Part shown: in pieces, positions 8,445 through 17,314 of the stretch
Layout of the letters: the number at the start of each line of letters is the position of its first letter
Numbering within the stretch: position 1 is the stretch's first letter
NCBI RefSeq assembly: GCF_024259515.1
Contig: NZ_JANBWE010000004.1
Coordinates: forward strand, 67,594 to 131,593
Length of the DNA stretch: 64,000 bases
From: Salirhabdus salicampi
Lineage (GTDB): Bacteria > Bacillota > Bacilli > Bacillales > Alkalibacillaceae
Direction: 5' to 3'
Program-made: the position numbers and the translations under genes
Notes under the pieces: model-generated
Told to the model about the DNA's origin: nothing
What the model saw: only the letters and a program-made list of their open reading frames with translations
Databases searched by the model: none

Positions 8445-8482
8445 GATGTGAGCTTTGAACAATATGAATGAGGTGGTCTTCC

Positions 8483-9584
8483 ATGGATTTAACAGAAATT
8501 AAGCAAGAACTGGATAAAATGGCTAATCGTTTAGCGGACTTTAGGGGGTCTCTTTGACTTATCGGTAAAAAAGGATCGAATTGCTGAACTTGAACAGGAG
8601 ATGACTACACCTGATTTTTGGGATAATCAGGATAAGGCCCAAAAAGTGATTAATGAAGTCAATTCCATTAAGGAGTTAGTACAATCCTTTGAAAAGAATG
8701 AAGAAGCGTTAGAAAATTTAGAAGCCAACTATGAACTGGTAAAAGATGAAGATGACCCAGAACTAAGGGAAGAGCTTGAAGAGGAAGTAAAATTACTAAC
8801 AGATGAACTGAATCAGTTTGAATTACAAATGCTTCTTAGTGACCCGTATGACCGTAACAATGCAATTTTAGAGCTACATCCTGGTGCTGGTGGGACGGAA
8901 TCACAAGACTGGGCAAGTATGTTGCTTCGTATGTATACCCGTTGGGCTGAGAAAAAAGGATTTAAAGTTGAGACAATGGATTATTTACCTGGTGATGAAG
9001 CAGGCGTAAAAAGTGTTACATTGCTTATTAAAGGCCATAATGCCTACGGATACTTAAAAGCGGAGAAGGGGATCCATCGTTTAGTTCGTATCTCACCATT
9101 TGACTCCTCAGGTCGACGTCATACTTCATTTGTCTCTTGTGAAGTCATGCCAGAATTTGATGATGATGTAGAGGTAGATGTAAAAACTGAAGACTTGAAA
9201 ATCGATACGTATCGTTCAAGTGGAGCAGGCGGACAGCACGTGAATACGACTGATTCTGCAGTTAGGATAACGCACGTGCCAACAAACACAGTAGTAACCT
9301 GTCAGTCAGAGCGTTCCCAAATTAAAAACCGTGAAAAAGCGATGAAGATGTTAAAGGCGAAACTGTATCAATTAGAAATTGAACGTAAGCAACAGGAGCT
9401 TGATGAAATTCGTGGTGAGCAAAAAGATATCGGCTGGGGTAGTCAAATCCGCTCGTATGTATTCCACCCATACTCGATGGTTAAAGATCATCGAACAAAT
9501 GTAGAAGTCGGTAACGTCCAAGGTGTAATGGACGGAGAGCTGGGCCCATTCATCGATGCGTACTTACGCTCGAAGTTGTCATAA
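8483..9584 (+). CDS. prfB: Peptide chain release factor 2 (RF2), programmed +1 frameshift
   Basis: RF2 recognises UGA and UAA and triggers peptide release. The coding sequence is in two frames: 24 codons from the ATG at 8483 to an in-frame TGA at 8555-8557, then 342 codons in the +1 frame from GAC at 8556, together 366 residues as in B. subtilis. Visible: the SPF stop-codon discriminator (about residue 204) and the catalytic GGQ (about 249). AGGTGG at 8471-8476 is the ribosome site. Calling the gene from the internal ATG at 8601 would lose about 40 residues. The shift is the classical autoregulation: low RF2 favours frameshifting. Confidence 0.97.
8543..8558 (+). other. RF2 programmed frameshift site
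   Basis: AGGGGG (internal Shine-Dalgarno, 8543-8548), TCT, CTT, TGA, C. This is the conserved architecture AGGGGG-N3-CTT-TGA-C; here the spacer codon is TCT. The slip is from CTT to TTT, skipping T at 8555. Confidence 0.95.
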
Positions 9585-9590
9585 TAAGAT

Positions 9591-9621
9591 GGAAGGTAGG
9601 ATGCCCTATCTTCCTTTTTTT
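9591..9621 (+). terminator. Terminator of prfB
   Basis: GGAAGGTAG, loop GATGCC, CTATCTTCC (one wobble pair), then seven T. Confidence 0.85.
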
Positions 9622-9663
9622 GTCGTTGCTGCTTTACCGGGGTAATGTGTTAATTTAACCGCG

Positions 9664-9692
9664 TTTACGGCTTCTGAAATGTGTGTTATATT
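9664..9692 (+). promoter_or_regulatory. Sigma-A-like promoter for the YitT-family gene
   Basis: TTTACG at 9664-9669, 17 bases, TATATT at 9687-9692, 48 bases before the start codon. Confidence 0.5.
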
Positions 9693-9739
9693 CCAAACGG
9701 ACTATTCGTTACAGAACGTAAACAGAGGGGATAAACGTG

Positions 9740-10606
9740 ATGTTACATAATTCTCGTAGAACACCACTTTCACCAAAACAGTTGGTGTTAATTGAATATT
9801 TTTATGTACTGTTAGGATCATTTTTTGTTGCTATCTCATTTAATGTATTTCTATTACCAAATCGAGTAGCCTCAGGTGGGGTTGCCGGGATTAGTACGAT
9901 TACAGAGGCAGTATTTCAGTGGGAGCCGGCACTTGTTCAAGGTGCGTTAAATGTTCCTCTATTTTTAGCGGGCGTAATAATATTAGGAGCAAATTTTGGG
10001 TTGAAGTCTTTTGTCGGAACGCTGATTTTACCATTTTTCGTTTATCTTACCAAGGATATCGACCCTGCAACGATGAATCCGTTGCTCGGAGCTATTTTTG
10101 GTGGTATGGGTGTAGGTCTTGGTTTAGGTATCGTGTTTCGTGGTCGGGCCTCTACTGGTGGAATTGATGTTGCAGCCCAAATTTTACATCGTTATACAAA
10201 CATATCCCTCGGGCTATGTATTGCGATTATCGATGGTGCTATTGTCGTAACCTCTGCTCTCGTCTTTAATGTCGAGCAAGGTTTATATGCGTTAATTGGT
10301 TTGTTTATTACGAGTCGAACAATTGATGTTGTTCAAGTAGGCTTTAATACATCGAAAAATGTCATGATTATTACGAAATATCCGAATGAAGTAAGGGATG
10401 AAATTTTTGCAAAAGTTGACCGTGGCGTGACAATTTTAAGTGGGACTGGTGGTTACACGAATGAGGAACGGAACGTCATTATGTGTGTTGTTGACCAAAA
10501 GGAATTTTCGCAATTAACTCGAATTGTAAAAGGTATTGATCCGGGTGCTTTCGTTGTGGCCATGGCAGCGGCTGAAGTACTTGGAGAAGGGTTTAAATCA
10601 ACATAA
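9740..10606 (+). CDS. YitT family membrane protein (YvjA-like)
   Basis: A 288-residue integral membrane protein. About five hydrophobic segments fill the first 200 residues (YitT_membrane domain), followed by a cytoplasmic DUF2179 domain of about 80 residues (VMIITKYPNEVRDEIF to VVAMAAAEVLGEGF). B. subtilis carries the homologue yvjA in this neighbourhood. Molecular function of the family is unknown; transport has been suggested but not shown. The ATG at 9740 is 9 bases from GAGGGG (9725-9730); the GTG at 9737 is an alternative. Monocistronic or co-transcribed with cccB 52 bases on. Confidence 0.88.
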   Translation: MLHNSRRTPLSPKQLVLIEYFYVLLGSFFVAISFNVFLLPNRVASGGVAGISTITEAVFQWEPALVQGALNVPLFLAGVIILGANFGLKSFVGTLILPFFVYLTKDIDPATMNPLLGAIFGGMGVGLGLGIVFRGRASTGGIDVAAQILHRYTNISLGLCIAIIDGAIVVTSALVFNVEQGLYALIGLFITSRTIDVVQVGFNTSKNVMIITKYPNEVRDEIFAKVDRGVTILSGTGGYTNEERNVIMCVVDQKEFSQLTRIVKGIDPGAFVVAMAAAEVLGEGFKST

Positions 10607-10658
10607 ATCGGTTATAATAACGGTAATTCGAAACCGTTGACGAGGGGGATCTTTAAAC

Positions 10659-10982
10659 ATGAAGAAGGTAATGCGATTCACATCTCTTAGCGCAATATTA
10701 TTATTAGCCGCATGCGGTGGGGGAGGCGACGGTGCTGAAGGTGGAAATGACACTGACGCACCGAATGCAAACGGAGAACAAATTTATGAAAATAACTGCT
10801 CTTTTTGCCATGGCGCTGATCTATCTGGAGGAGCAGGCCCTAACTTGCAAAACGTAGGGGATAAGTATGAACGAGATGAGATTGTCCATATTATCTTAAA
10901 TGGAAAAGGGAATATGCAAAAAGTAAATGTATCAGAAGAAGACGCCCAGACAGTTGCAGATTGGTTACTAACGCGGGATTAA
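10659..10982 (+). CDS. cccB: Cytochrome c-551, membrane lipoprotein
   Basis: A 107-residue small c-type cytochrome. A lipoprotein signal (basic start, hydrophobic stretch, LAAC with the lipidated Cys at 19) anchors it outside the membrane. A low-complexity Gly/Asn/Asp linker leads to the haem domain with CSFCH (residues 47-51) and a candidate axial Met in GKGNM. It shuttles electrons toward the terminal oxidase. In B. subtilis cccB likewise precedes ftsE. GACGAGGGGG is the ribosome site. Confidence 0.93.
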   Translation: MKKVMRFTSLSAILLLAACGGGGDGAEGGNDTDAPNANGEQIYENNCSFCHGADLSGGAGPNLQNVGDKYERDEIVHIILNGKGNMQKVNVSEEDAQTVADWLLTRD

Positions 10983-11003
10983 TATAGAGAATGAACTAGA
11001 AAG

Positions 11004-11047
11004 ACACCTTATGTTGCGAAATGTTCGCAAACATAAGGTGTTTTTTT
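11004..11047 (+). terminator. Terminator of cccB
   Basis: A long stem, ACACCTTATGTT against AACATAAGGTGT, with an inner TGCGAA/TTCGCA extension, followed by seven T. The 217 bases from here to ftsE are AT-rich with TATAAT at 11116-11121 and 11184-11189, but no convincing -35 could be paired with either. Confidence 0.92.
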
Positions 11048-11264
11048 GTCGAACGAAATACCATATTGATACAAAAATGTAATATGATTTTGTCTGAAAA
11101 GAACGAAATAGATGTTATAATAATATGTAACAAACATTAGATTACAAAAAGGTACAAAAAATAACAAATTGTATCGAATCGATTATAATAATAGATTTAT
11201 AAACTACAGATAGAGAATAGCAACATCATGTCAACACAACTTTAGAGTACAGGTGGTAGACAAA

Positions 11265-11951
11265 ATGATTGAGATGAAAAATGTGCACAAAACATATAAA
11301 AATGGCGTAACCGCTTTAAGTGGTATTGATCTCTCCATTGAAGCTGGTGAATTTGTTTATGTTGTTGGACCAAGTGGTGCTGGAAAAACGACGTTTATTA
11401 AAATGATGTATCGCGAAGTACAACCTTCTAAAGGTAGTGTTCAAATTAACGGTTATGACATAACGAAAATTAAAGATAAACAAGTTCCATACTTACGTAG
11501 GGGAATTGGTGTAGTTTTTCAGGACTTTAAACTTCTTTCAAAATATACAGTGTATGAGAATATAGCTTTCGCCCTAGAAGTGATTGAAGAAAACCCGAAA
11601 AAAATTCGGCGGAAAGTGATGGATGTACTAGACTTAGTAAAGTTGAAAAATAAAGCTAGATTTCTCCCCGACGAATTATCGGGTGGAGAACAGCAACGTG
11701 TTTCGATTGCCCGCGCCATCGTGAACAATCCGAAAATTATGATTGCCGATGAACCGACAGGAAATTTAGATCCAGATACGTCGTGGGATATTATGCGCAT
11801 CTTAGAAGAAATTAACTCGAGAGGAACGACGATTGTCATGGCGACACACAGTAAAGATATAGTGAACACGTTAAAAAGGCGTGTTATTGCCATTGAAAAT
11901 GGACGAGTAGTACGTGACGAGCAAAGAGGTGAATACGGATATGAAGCTTAG
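11265..11951 (+). CDS. ftsE: Cell-division ABC transporter ATPase FtsE
   Basis: A 228-residue ATP-binding subunit of FtsEX, which transmits ATP hydrolysis across the membrane to activate peptidoglycan hydrolases (CwlO in B. subtilis elongation). Walker A GPSGAGKT at 35-42, signature LSGGEQQR near 139, Walker B IMIADEP near 160, and the switch histidine in MATHS. The ATG at 11265 is chosen: AGGTGG at 11251-11256 is 8 bases away, and the in-frame GTG at 11253 lies inside it. It overlaps ftsX by 11 bases. Confidence 0.97.
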   Translation: MIEMKNVHKTYKNGVTALSGIDLSIEAGEFVYVVGPSGAGKTTFIKMMYREVQPSKGSVQINGYDITKIKDKQVPYLRRGIGVVFQDFKLLSKYTVYENIAFALEVIEENPKKIRRKVMDVLDLVKLKNKARFLPDELSGGEQQRVSIARAIVNNPKIMIADEPTGNLDPDTSWDIMRILEEINSRGTTIVMATHSKDIVNTLKRRVIAIENGRVVRDEQRGEYGYEA

Positions 11952-12834
11952 AACCGTTCGCCGTCACATTCGGGAAGGAAGCAAAAATATTGTTCGTAAT
12001 GGTTGGATGACTGTTGCTTCGATTGGTGCTGTTACAACTACTTTAGTTCTTGTTGGAGTCTTTATTGCCATTATGATGAACATCAATCAAATGGCTACAA
12101 ATGTGGAAAAGGATGTTCAAATTAAAGTTCTCATTGATCTCACAGCAGGTGAAACGGAGAGAACTCAACTAGAAAAACAAATAACAGACATACCGGAAGT
12201 ATCCACCGTAGAATATTCCTCCAAGGATGATGAGTTACAGTCGTTGATGGAAAGCATGGGGGACGCCGGTGAAGTTTGGAGTTTATTCGAACAAGATAAT
12301 CCACTAAATGATGCTTTTATTGTAAAAACGACAAATCCGATTGACACGATTGAAGTAGCGCGGCAAGTGGAAGACTTCGCCAATGTGTCTGAAGTTGTGT
12401 ACGCAGAGAATGTCGTGAAAAAAATGTTTACATTTAATGAATATGCCAGATATATAGGAATTGGCCTAATTGGGGCACTTGTATTAATGGCTATCTTCCT
12501 CATTTCCAATACGATTAAAATTACAATCACTGCTAGAAAAAAAGAAATTGGCATTATGAAACTAGTAGGGGCAACAAACGGATTTATTCGATGGCCATTT
12601 TTCATTGAAGGATTGCTTATGGGAGTGTTAGGTTCTATCATCCCAATTGCTGTCGTAATGACTGGTTATCATTATGTTTATTACCAATTGAAAGACCGCA
12701 TAACATTACCATTTATTGAGTTATTGCCATTTACCCCGTTTGCATGGCAGTTATCTGGTATGTTGCTGGCAATTGGCGGCTTTATCGGTATATGGGGAAG
12801 CATTATGAGCGTTCGTAAGTTCTTAAAAGTGTAG
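11941..12834 (+). CDS. ftsX: Cell-division ABC permease FtsX
   Basis: A 297-residue membrane partner of FtsE. One membrane segment near residues 25-48, a large extracellular loop (about 50-170) that in homologues contacts the hydrolase, then three more membrane segments with a cytoplasmic TITARKKEIGIMKLVGAT-type coupling segment. The ATG at 11941 follows AGAGGTG and lies inside the end of ftsE, so synthesis is coupled. The next gene, 34 bases on, encodes a coiled-coil M23 hydrolase, the likely partner. Confidence 0.96.
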   Translation: MKLRTVRRHIREGSKNIVRNGWMTVASIGAVTTTLVLVGVFIAIMMNINQMATNVEKDVQIKVLIDLTAGETERTQLEKQITDIPEVSTVEYSSKDDELQSLMESMGDAGEVWSLFEQDNPLNDAFIVKTTNPIDTIEVARQVEDFANVSEVVYAENVVKKMFTFNEYARYIGIGLIGALVLMAIFLISNTIKITITARKKEIGIMKLVGATNGFIRWPFFIEGLLMGVLGSIIPIAVVMTGYHYVYYQLKDRITLPFIELLPFTPFAWQLSGMLLAIGGFIGIWGSIMSVRKFLKV

Positions 12835-12868
12835 ATAGAGAAAGAATGATGAGGGAGGAATCGGAACA

Positions 12869-14113
12869 TTGAGGAAAAAGTCTATTGCCTTAATGACATT
12901 AGTTGTACTCTTAGCTGTATCTGTTACGTTTTCGAAAGGGAGTATTTCCTTTGCGAAAACTCTAGAAGATATTCAGCGGGAAATTGAAGAACTGAAAGAT
13001 CAACAAAATAATTTAAAAGATCAAAAAAGTGACATTAGTAGTGAAAAGAGCACAATTGAAAACGAGATTGCGAGAAACATAGCAAAGCAAAAAGAAATTA
13101 GAGGATTAATTCAGCAGCTGGATAATCATATAACGGAAACAACGAAACAACTTGTTGAGAAGGAAGAAGAAATACATGAAACAGAAAATGATATCGAAGA
13201 ATTAACGGGGAGTATTGAAGATTTGCAGCAGAAGATTGCTACCCGGGATATCATGTTAAAAGACCGTCTACGTAATTTACAAAAAAACGGTGGGCAAATT
13301 AACTACTTAGATGTAGTACTTGGAGCACAAGATTTTGGGGATTTATTAAACCGTAGTACGGCTGTATCAAAGATTATGGACCAAGATAAACGGATAATGG
13401 ACAAGCAAGCCGAAGAAAAACAAGATTTAGAAGTCCAACAACAATTGCTTGAGGATAAAAAAGAAAATTTAGTTGCAAAAAAGGACGAGCTTGAATCCAT
13501 TAAAGCGGACTTGGAAAAACAAAAACAAAGTCAAATTACGTTGGTAGCCCAACTTGAACAAGAGGAAGAAACGCTCCACAGCAATAAAATGTCTTTAGAA
13601 GAGCAAGCTGAGATTTTAGCTGCTCAGCAAAACTCAGTACAACAGTTACTGAAAAAGGCAGAACAGGAAAAGAAGCGATTAGAGCAAGTAAACCAAAATC
13701 CAAATGGGAAACTGTTTATTAACCCTTCGGATGGTTGGTTAACGAGTGGCTATGGTAAAAGATGGGGATCGATGCACTACGGAATTGATGTTGCAAAAGC
13801 TGGCACCGTACCTATTGTTTCCGTAGCAGATGGTATTGTATCCCGGTCCTACCGTTCTGCATCATATGGTGAAGTAGTTTTTATTACACACTACTTAGGT
13901 GGTAAGTTTTATACAACAGTTTATGCCCACATGCGCTACGGTTCTAGAACTGTAAGTGATGGAGATGAAGTAAAACAAGGACAACGGATTGGGTATATGG
14001 GGAATACAGGTGACTCAACTGGGCAACATTTACATTTTGAACTCCATTTAGGGCCACGCTGGACAGCTGACAAGTCCAATGCCGTCAATCCATTGAAGTA
14101 CCTCTCTTACTAA
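12869..14113 (+). CDS. M23 peptidoglycan hydrolase with N-terminal coiled coil (EnvC-like)
   Basis: A 414-residue secreted protein: signal peptide (about 1-29), a long coiled coil rich in Glu, Lys and Gln (about 30-275), and a LytM/M23 domain with HYGID near 302 and HLHFE near 387, the zinc-binding pattern of active endopeptidases. Architecture matches EnvC, which in proteobacteria is the FtsX-controlled activator; EnvC itself lacks the zinc residues, whereas this one keeps them. It sits between ftsX and ctpB. The TTG start is supported by GGGAGGA at 12853-12859. Probably a wall hydrolase gated by FtsEX. Confidence 0.9.
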   Translation: MRKKSIALMTLVVLLAVSVTFSKGSISFAKTLEDIQREIEELKDQQNNLKDQKSDISSEKSTIENEIARNIAKQKEIRGLIQQLDNHITETTKQLVEKEEEIHETENDIEELTGSIEDLQQKIATRDIMLKDRLRNLQKNGGQINYLDVVLGAQDFGDLLNRSTAVSKIMDQDKRIMDKQAEEKQDLEVQQQLLEDKKENLVAKKDELESIKADLEKQKQSQITLVAQLEQEEETLHSNKMSLEEQAEILAAQQNSVQQLLKKAEQEKKRLEQVNQNPNGKLFINPSDGWLTSGYGKRWGSMHYGIDVAKAGTVPIVSVADGIVSRSYRSASYGEVVFITHYLGGKFYTTVYAHMRYGSRTVSDGDEVKQGQRIGYMGNTGDSTGQHLHFELHLGPRWTADKSNAVNPLKYLSY

Positions 14114-14156
14114 ATGGTACATGTTTACGGATGGAGAAACATATAGTATGATAGAA

Positions 14157-14185
14157 GGCATCGCACAGAGGTGTGATGCCTTTTT
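14157..14185 (+). terminator. Terminator of the ftsEX-M23 operon
   Basis: GGCATCGCAC, loop AGAG, GTGTGATGCC, then TTTTT. Confidence 0.88.
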
Positions 14186-14231
14186 GTGCAAGGTGAACGG
14201 ATTAGTAATGCAATTATAGAGGTGAAAAGTT

Positions 14232-15725
14232 ATGAATTTAAGAGGCCGTTTTGTCGCAGTATTGATGGTTGTCGCGATGTTGTTTGGAGCAGGAGTTGCG
14301 TTTGCAGGAGTAAAAGCTGCTGACTATTTTCAAGATGCTGAAGGAAATAGTACAGATCCAATCGCAGAATTATCCGAAGAGGAACTGGATGATGCAAGAC
14401 AGAAATTTTTAAACTCGTTTCAAAATCAAGGTGACTTTTCCAAGTTTGCTCGTGTATACGAAGCAATTCAGCAGAATTATGTTATGGACGTAACAGACGA
14501 TGCACTTATTGAAGGTGCTATTAGTGGAATGTTAGAAACATTAGATGACCCATATAGTGTTTACATGGATCCTGAGACAGTGGAACAGTTTCAAGGTACG
14601 ATTGAATCATCCTTTGAGGGAATTGGTGCTGAAGTTAGTATGATTGATGGGTTTGTTACCATCGTCTCCCCAATTAAAGGTTCACCAGCGGAAAAGGCAG
14701 GATTAAAACCAAACGATCAAATTTTAAGTGTAGATGGAGAAAGTTTAGAAGGACTTGATCTACATTCAGCTGTCATGAAGATTCGTGGTGAAAAAGGAAC
14801 GACTGTAACGTTAGAAATACAGCGTAAAGGTGTTTCAGAATCACTATCCATCGATGTAGTGAGGGATACAATTTCAGTTGAAACGGTTTATAAGAGAACG
14901 GAAAAAGTGGACGGCAAAACAGTTGGAATTATTGAAATTGTCTCCTTCTCAGAGAAGACAGCGGTTGAGTTCGAAAGAGCGTTAAACGAATTGGAGACAG
15001 AAGAGAACATTGACGGTCTTTTAATTGATGTTCGGGGAAATCCAGGTGGATTATTTACCGTAGTTGAAGACATCGTGAAGCACTTTATTCCAGAAGATGA
15101 ACCTTATGTCATGATTGAAAATCGGGACGGTGAGAAAACACGTTACTTCTCCGGAACGAAGGAGAAAAAAGATTATCCAGTCTCTGTATTGGTAAATGAA
15201 GGTAGTGCATCTGCTTCAGAAATTTTAGCAGCAGCTTTACATGAAGCGGCTGGCTATGACATCGTTGGAACAAAAACGTTCGGAAAAGGAACCGTTCAAC
15301 AGACGATGGACTTAGGAGATGGCAGCAATTTAAAGTTAACAATTTATAAATGGCTAACTCCGAACGGAAATTGGATTCATAAAAAAGGGATTGAACCAAC
15401 AGTAGAGGTAAAACAACCTGATTTTTATTACACAAATCCAATTCAGTTAACGAAACCACTTGAATACGATATGACAGGTGAACGAGTATCAAACGTTCAA
15501 ATTATGCTGGATGGGCTTGGATATGACCCAGGGAGAAAAGACGGTTATTTTGGTAAGAAAACGGAAGAAGCCGTTAGCAAGTTCCAGCGGGATTATGGCC
15601 TCACAGTAACAGGTACAGTGAATGAAGAAACTGCTAGGAAAATTGAACAGGAAGTTATTAATGCCATTAACGATAACCACGGCGATAAACAGATGGAAAA
15701 AGCATTGGAAATATTGTTTCAGTAA
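14232..15725 (+). CDS. ctpB: Carboxy-terminal processing protease CtpB (S41)
   Basis: A 497-residue secreted or membrane-tethered serine protease. N-terminal hydrophobic segment (about 5-30), PDZ domain (about 105-190) that gates the tunnel, S41 catalytic core with the nucleophile in EGSASASE (about 325) and the lysine base in FGKGTVQ (about 351), and a C-terminal peptidoglycan-binding domain (about 415-480). In B. subtilis CtpB cleaves SpoIVFA to activate sigma-K processing in sporulation. Length and position match. The start is the ATG behind AGAGGTG. Confidence 0.93.
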   Translation: MNLRGRFVAVLMVVAMLFGAGVAFAGVKAADYFQDAEGNSTDPIAELSEEELDDARQKFLNSFQNQGDFSKFARVYEAIQQNYVMDVTDDALIEGAISGMLETLDDPYSVYMDPETVEQFQGTIESSFEGIGAEVSMIDGFVTIVSPIKGSPAEKAGLKPNDQILSVDGESLEGLDLHSAVMKIRGEKGTTVTLEIQRKGVSESLSIDVVRDTISVETVYKRTEKVDGKTVGIIEIVSFSEKTAVEFERALNELETEENIDGLLIDVRGNPGGLFTVVEDIVKHFIPEDEPYVMIENRDGEKTRYFSGTKEKKDYPVSVLVNEGSASASEILAAALHEAAGYDIVGTKTFGKGTVQQTMDLGDGSNLKLTIYKWLTPNGNWIHKKGIEPTVEVKQPDFYYTNPIQLTKPLEYDMTGERVSNVQIMLDGLGYDPGRKDGYFGKKTEEAVSKFQRDYGLTVTGTVNEETARKIEQEVINAINDNHGDKQMEKALEILFQ

Positions 15726-15732
15726 GTGAGTG

Positions 15733-15775
15733 AGCTTGTAAACGAAGGTGCTCCCTTTGTTTACAAGCTTTTTTT
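15733..15775 (+). terminator. Terminator of ctpB
   Basis: AGCTTGTAAAC with a further AAGG/CCTT pairing, loop TGCT, GTTTACAAGCT, then TTTTT. No clear promoter was found in the remaining 120 bases before glcD. Confidence 0.9.
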
Positions 15776-15901
15776 GTATGCTTTATGCATATACACAATA
15801 TAATTCTGCTTTTGTAGTATTGTTTTGTGTAATTGCCCATATCTTTTATAGGTCATTTTCACTAAAATAAACATAAGAAATGTATCTAAAGGAGAATGTG
15901 T

Positions 15902-17314
15902 ATGCTTCCAGATGAATTTAAAACGAAGTTGGTACATATTGTCGGTGCGGAAAATGTGGCAGACTCCAATGCAAGTAAACTTGTTTATTCATTTGATGCA
16001 ACACCACAGTTTCAATCGACGCCTGATGGGGTCGTGTCCCCCCGAAATACCGAAGAAGTAGCGAGTATCGTGAAGTTATGTAATGAATACCGCATTCCGA
16101 TTGTACCGAGGGGATCAGGATCGAATTTAAGTGCAGGCACAACACCAACCGAAGGGGGAATTGTGTTACTGTTCAAACATATGAACAACATTTTGGAGGT
16201 TGATCAGGAAAATTTAACAGTAACGACACAACCGGGAGTGATTACTCAACAACTTATGGAGGCTGTTGAAGAGAAAGGATTGTTTTATCCTCCTGATCCA
16301 AGTTCAATGAAAATTTCCCAGATTGGTGGAAATATTAATGAAAACTCTGGTGGATTGCGAGGTTTGAAATACGGGGTCACTCGAGACTATGTCATGGGAT
16401 TGGAAGTTGTACTGCCCAACGGTGATATTATACGAACCGGCGGAAAGTTGGCAAAAGATGTTGCCGGATATGACTTAACACGGCTGTTCGTCGGCTCTGA
16501 AGGAACGCTCGGTATTGTGACGGAAGCAACGTTAAAACTTTTGCCAATGCCAGAAGAAAAACAAACGATATTAGCTTTGTACGAAGATTTAGAGGCTGCT
16601 GCCCGTACAGTGTCGCAAATTATATCAAACCGAATCATTCCGGCAACATTAGAGTTTTTGGACCAATCTACGCTTCAAGTAGTAGAAGATTTTTCAAAGA
16701 TTGGTTTACCAACTCATGTGAAAGCGGTGTTACTTATCGAGCAAGATGGTAATAAAGAGACAGTGGAAAATGATATGAAAAAGATAATGGACATTTGTAG
16801 AGAAAACGATGCAGTAGAAGTCAATAGTGCGAAAAGCGTAGCAGAAGCTGAAGCGTTACGAACAGCAAGACGCGCAGCTTTATCCGCCTTAGCAAGATTA
16901 AAGCCAACGACCATCTTAGAAGATGCGACAGTCCCACGATCCAACATTGCGAAAATGGTTGCAGCGATTAACACCATTGCTAACAAATATGAATTAGACA
17001 TTTGTACATTCGGCCATGCTGGTGATGGAAACTTACACCCAACTTGTTTAACAGACGTACGAAACAAAGAAGAAATTGCGCGAGTGGAACATGCATTTGA
17101 AGAAATTTTCGCTGTCGCTGTTGAGTTAGGTGGAACGATTACAGGAGAGCACGGGGTCGGTGCTATGAAAGCACCGTATTTACATTGGAAGTTAGGGGAA
17201 GAAGGCGTTTCCGCAATGTTAAATGTGAAGAAGGCCTTTGACCCAAACAATATTATGAATCCAGGGAAAGTGTTTGCGAAGTCAGAGCGGAAACGTGTGG
17301 TGGTCACCCGATGA
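15902..17314 (+). CDS. glcD: FAD-linked oxidase, glycolate/D-lactate oxidase subunit GlcD
   Basis: A 470-residue flavoprotein. The N-terminal PCMH-type FAD domain (about 40-215) shows PRGSGSNLSAG and the IGGNINENSGG segment; the C-terminal half is the FAD-oxidase C domain, ending in ITGEHGVG and a DPNNIMNPGK motif. It oxidises glycolate or D-lactate and passes electrons to the iron-sulfur partner GlcF, whose gene overlaps by 4 bases. The ATG at 15902 is chosen because AAAGGAG (15888-15894) is 7 bases away; the ATG at 15896 is too close. Which 2-hydroxy acid is used cannot be read from sequence. Confidence 0.92.
   Translation: MLPDEFKTKLVHIVGAENVADSNASKLVYSFDATPQFQSTPDGVVSPRNTEEVASIVKLCNEYRIPIVPRGSGSNLSAGTTPTEGGIVLLFKHMNNILEVDQENLTVTTQPGVITQQLMEAVEEKGLFYPPDPSSMKISQIGGNINENSGGLRGLKYGVTRDYVMGLEVVLPNGDIIRTGGKLAKDVAGYDLTRLFVGSEGTLGIVTEATLKLLPMPEEKQTILALYEDLEAAARTVSQIISNRIIPATLEFLDQSTLQVVEDFSKIGLPTHVKAVLLIEQDGNKETVENDMKKIMDICRENDAVEVNSAKSVAEAEALRTARRAALSALARLKPTTILEDATVPRSNIAKMVAAINTIANKYELDICTFGHAGDGNLHPTCLTDVRNKEEIARVEHAFEEIFAVAVELGGTITGEHGVGAMKAPYLHWKLGEEGVSAMLNVKKAFDPNNIMNPGKVFAKSERKRVVVTR

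Noticed and set aside
8483-8557. prfB as a pseudogene with a premature stop
   Set aside because: The in-frame TGA is the programmed shift site, not a mutation.
8601-9584. prfB as a 327-codon gene from an internal ATG
   Set aside because: The upstream 24 codons with a ribosome site and a classical +1 frameshift site give the full-length RF2.
11101-11264. Definite ftsE promoter at either TATAAT
   Set aside because: No acceptable -35 at 16-18 bases from 11116 or 11184; in this AT-rich stretch TATAAT alone is weak evidence.
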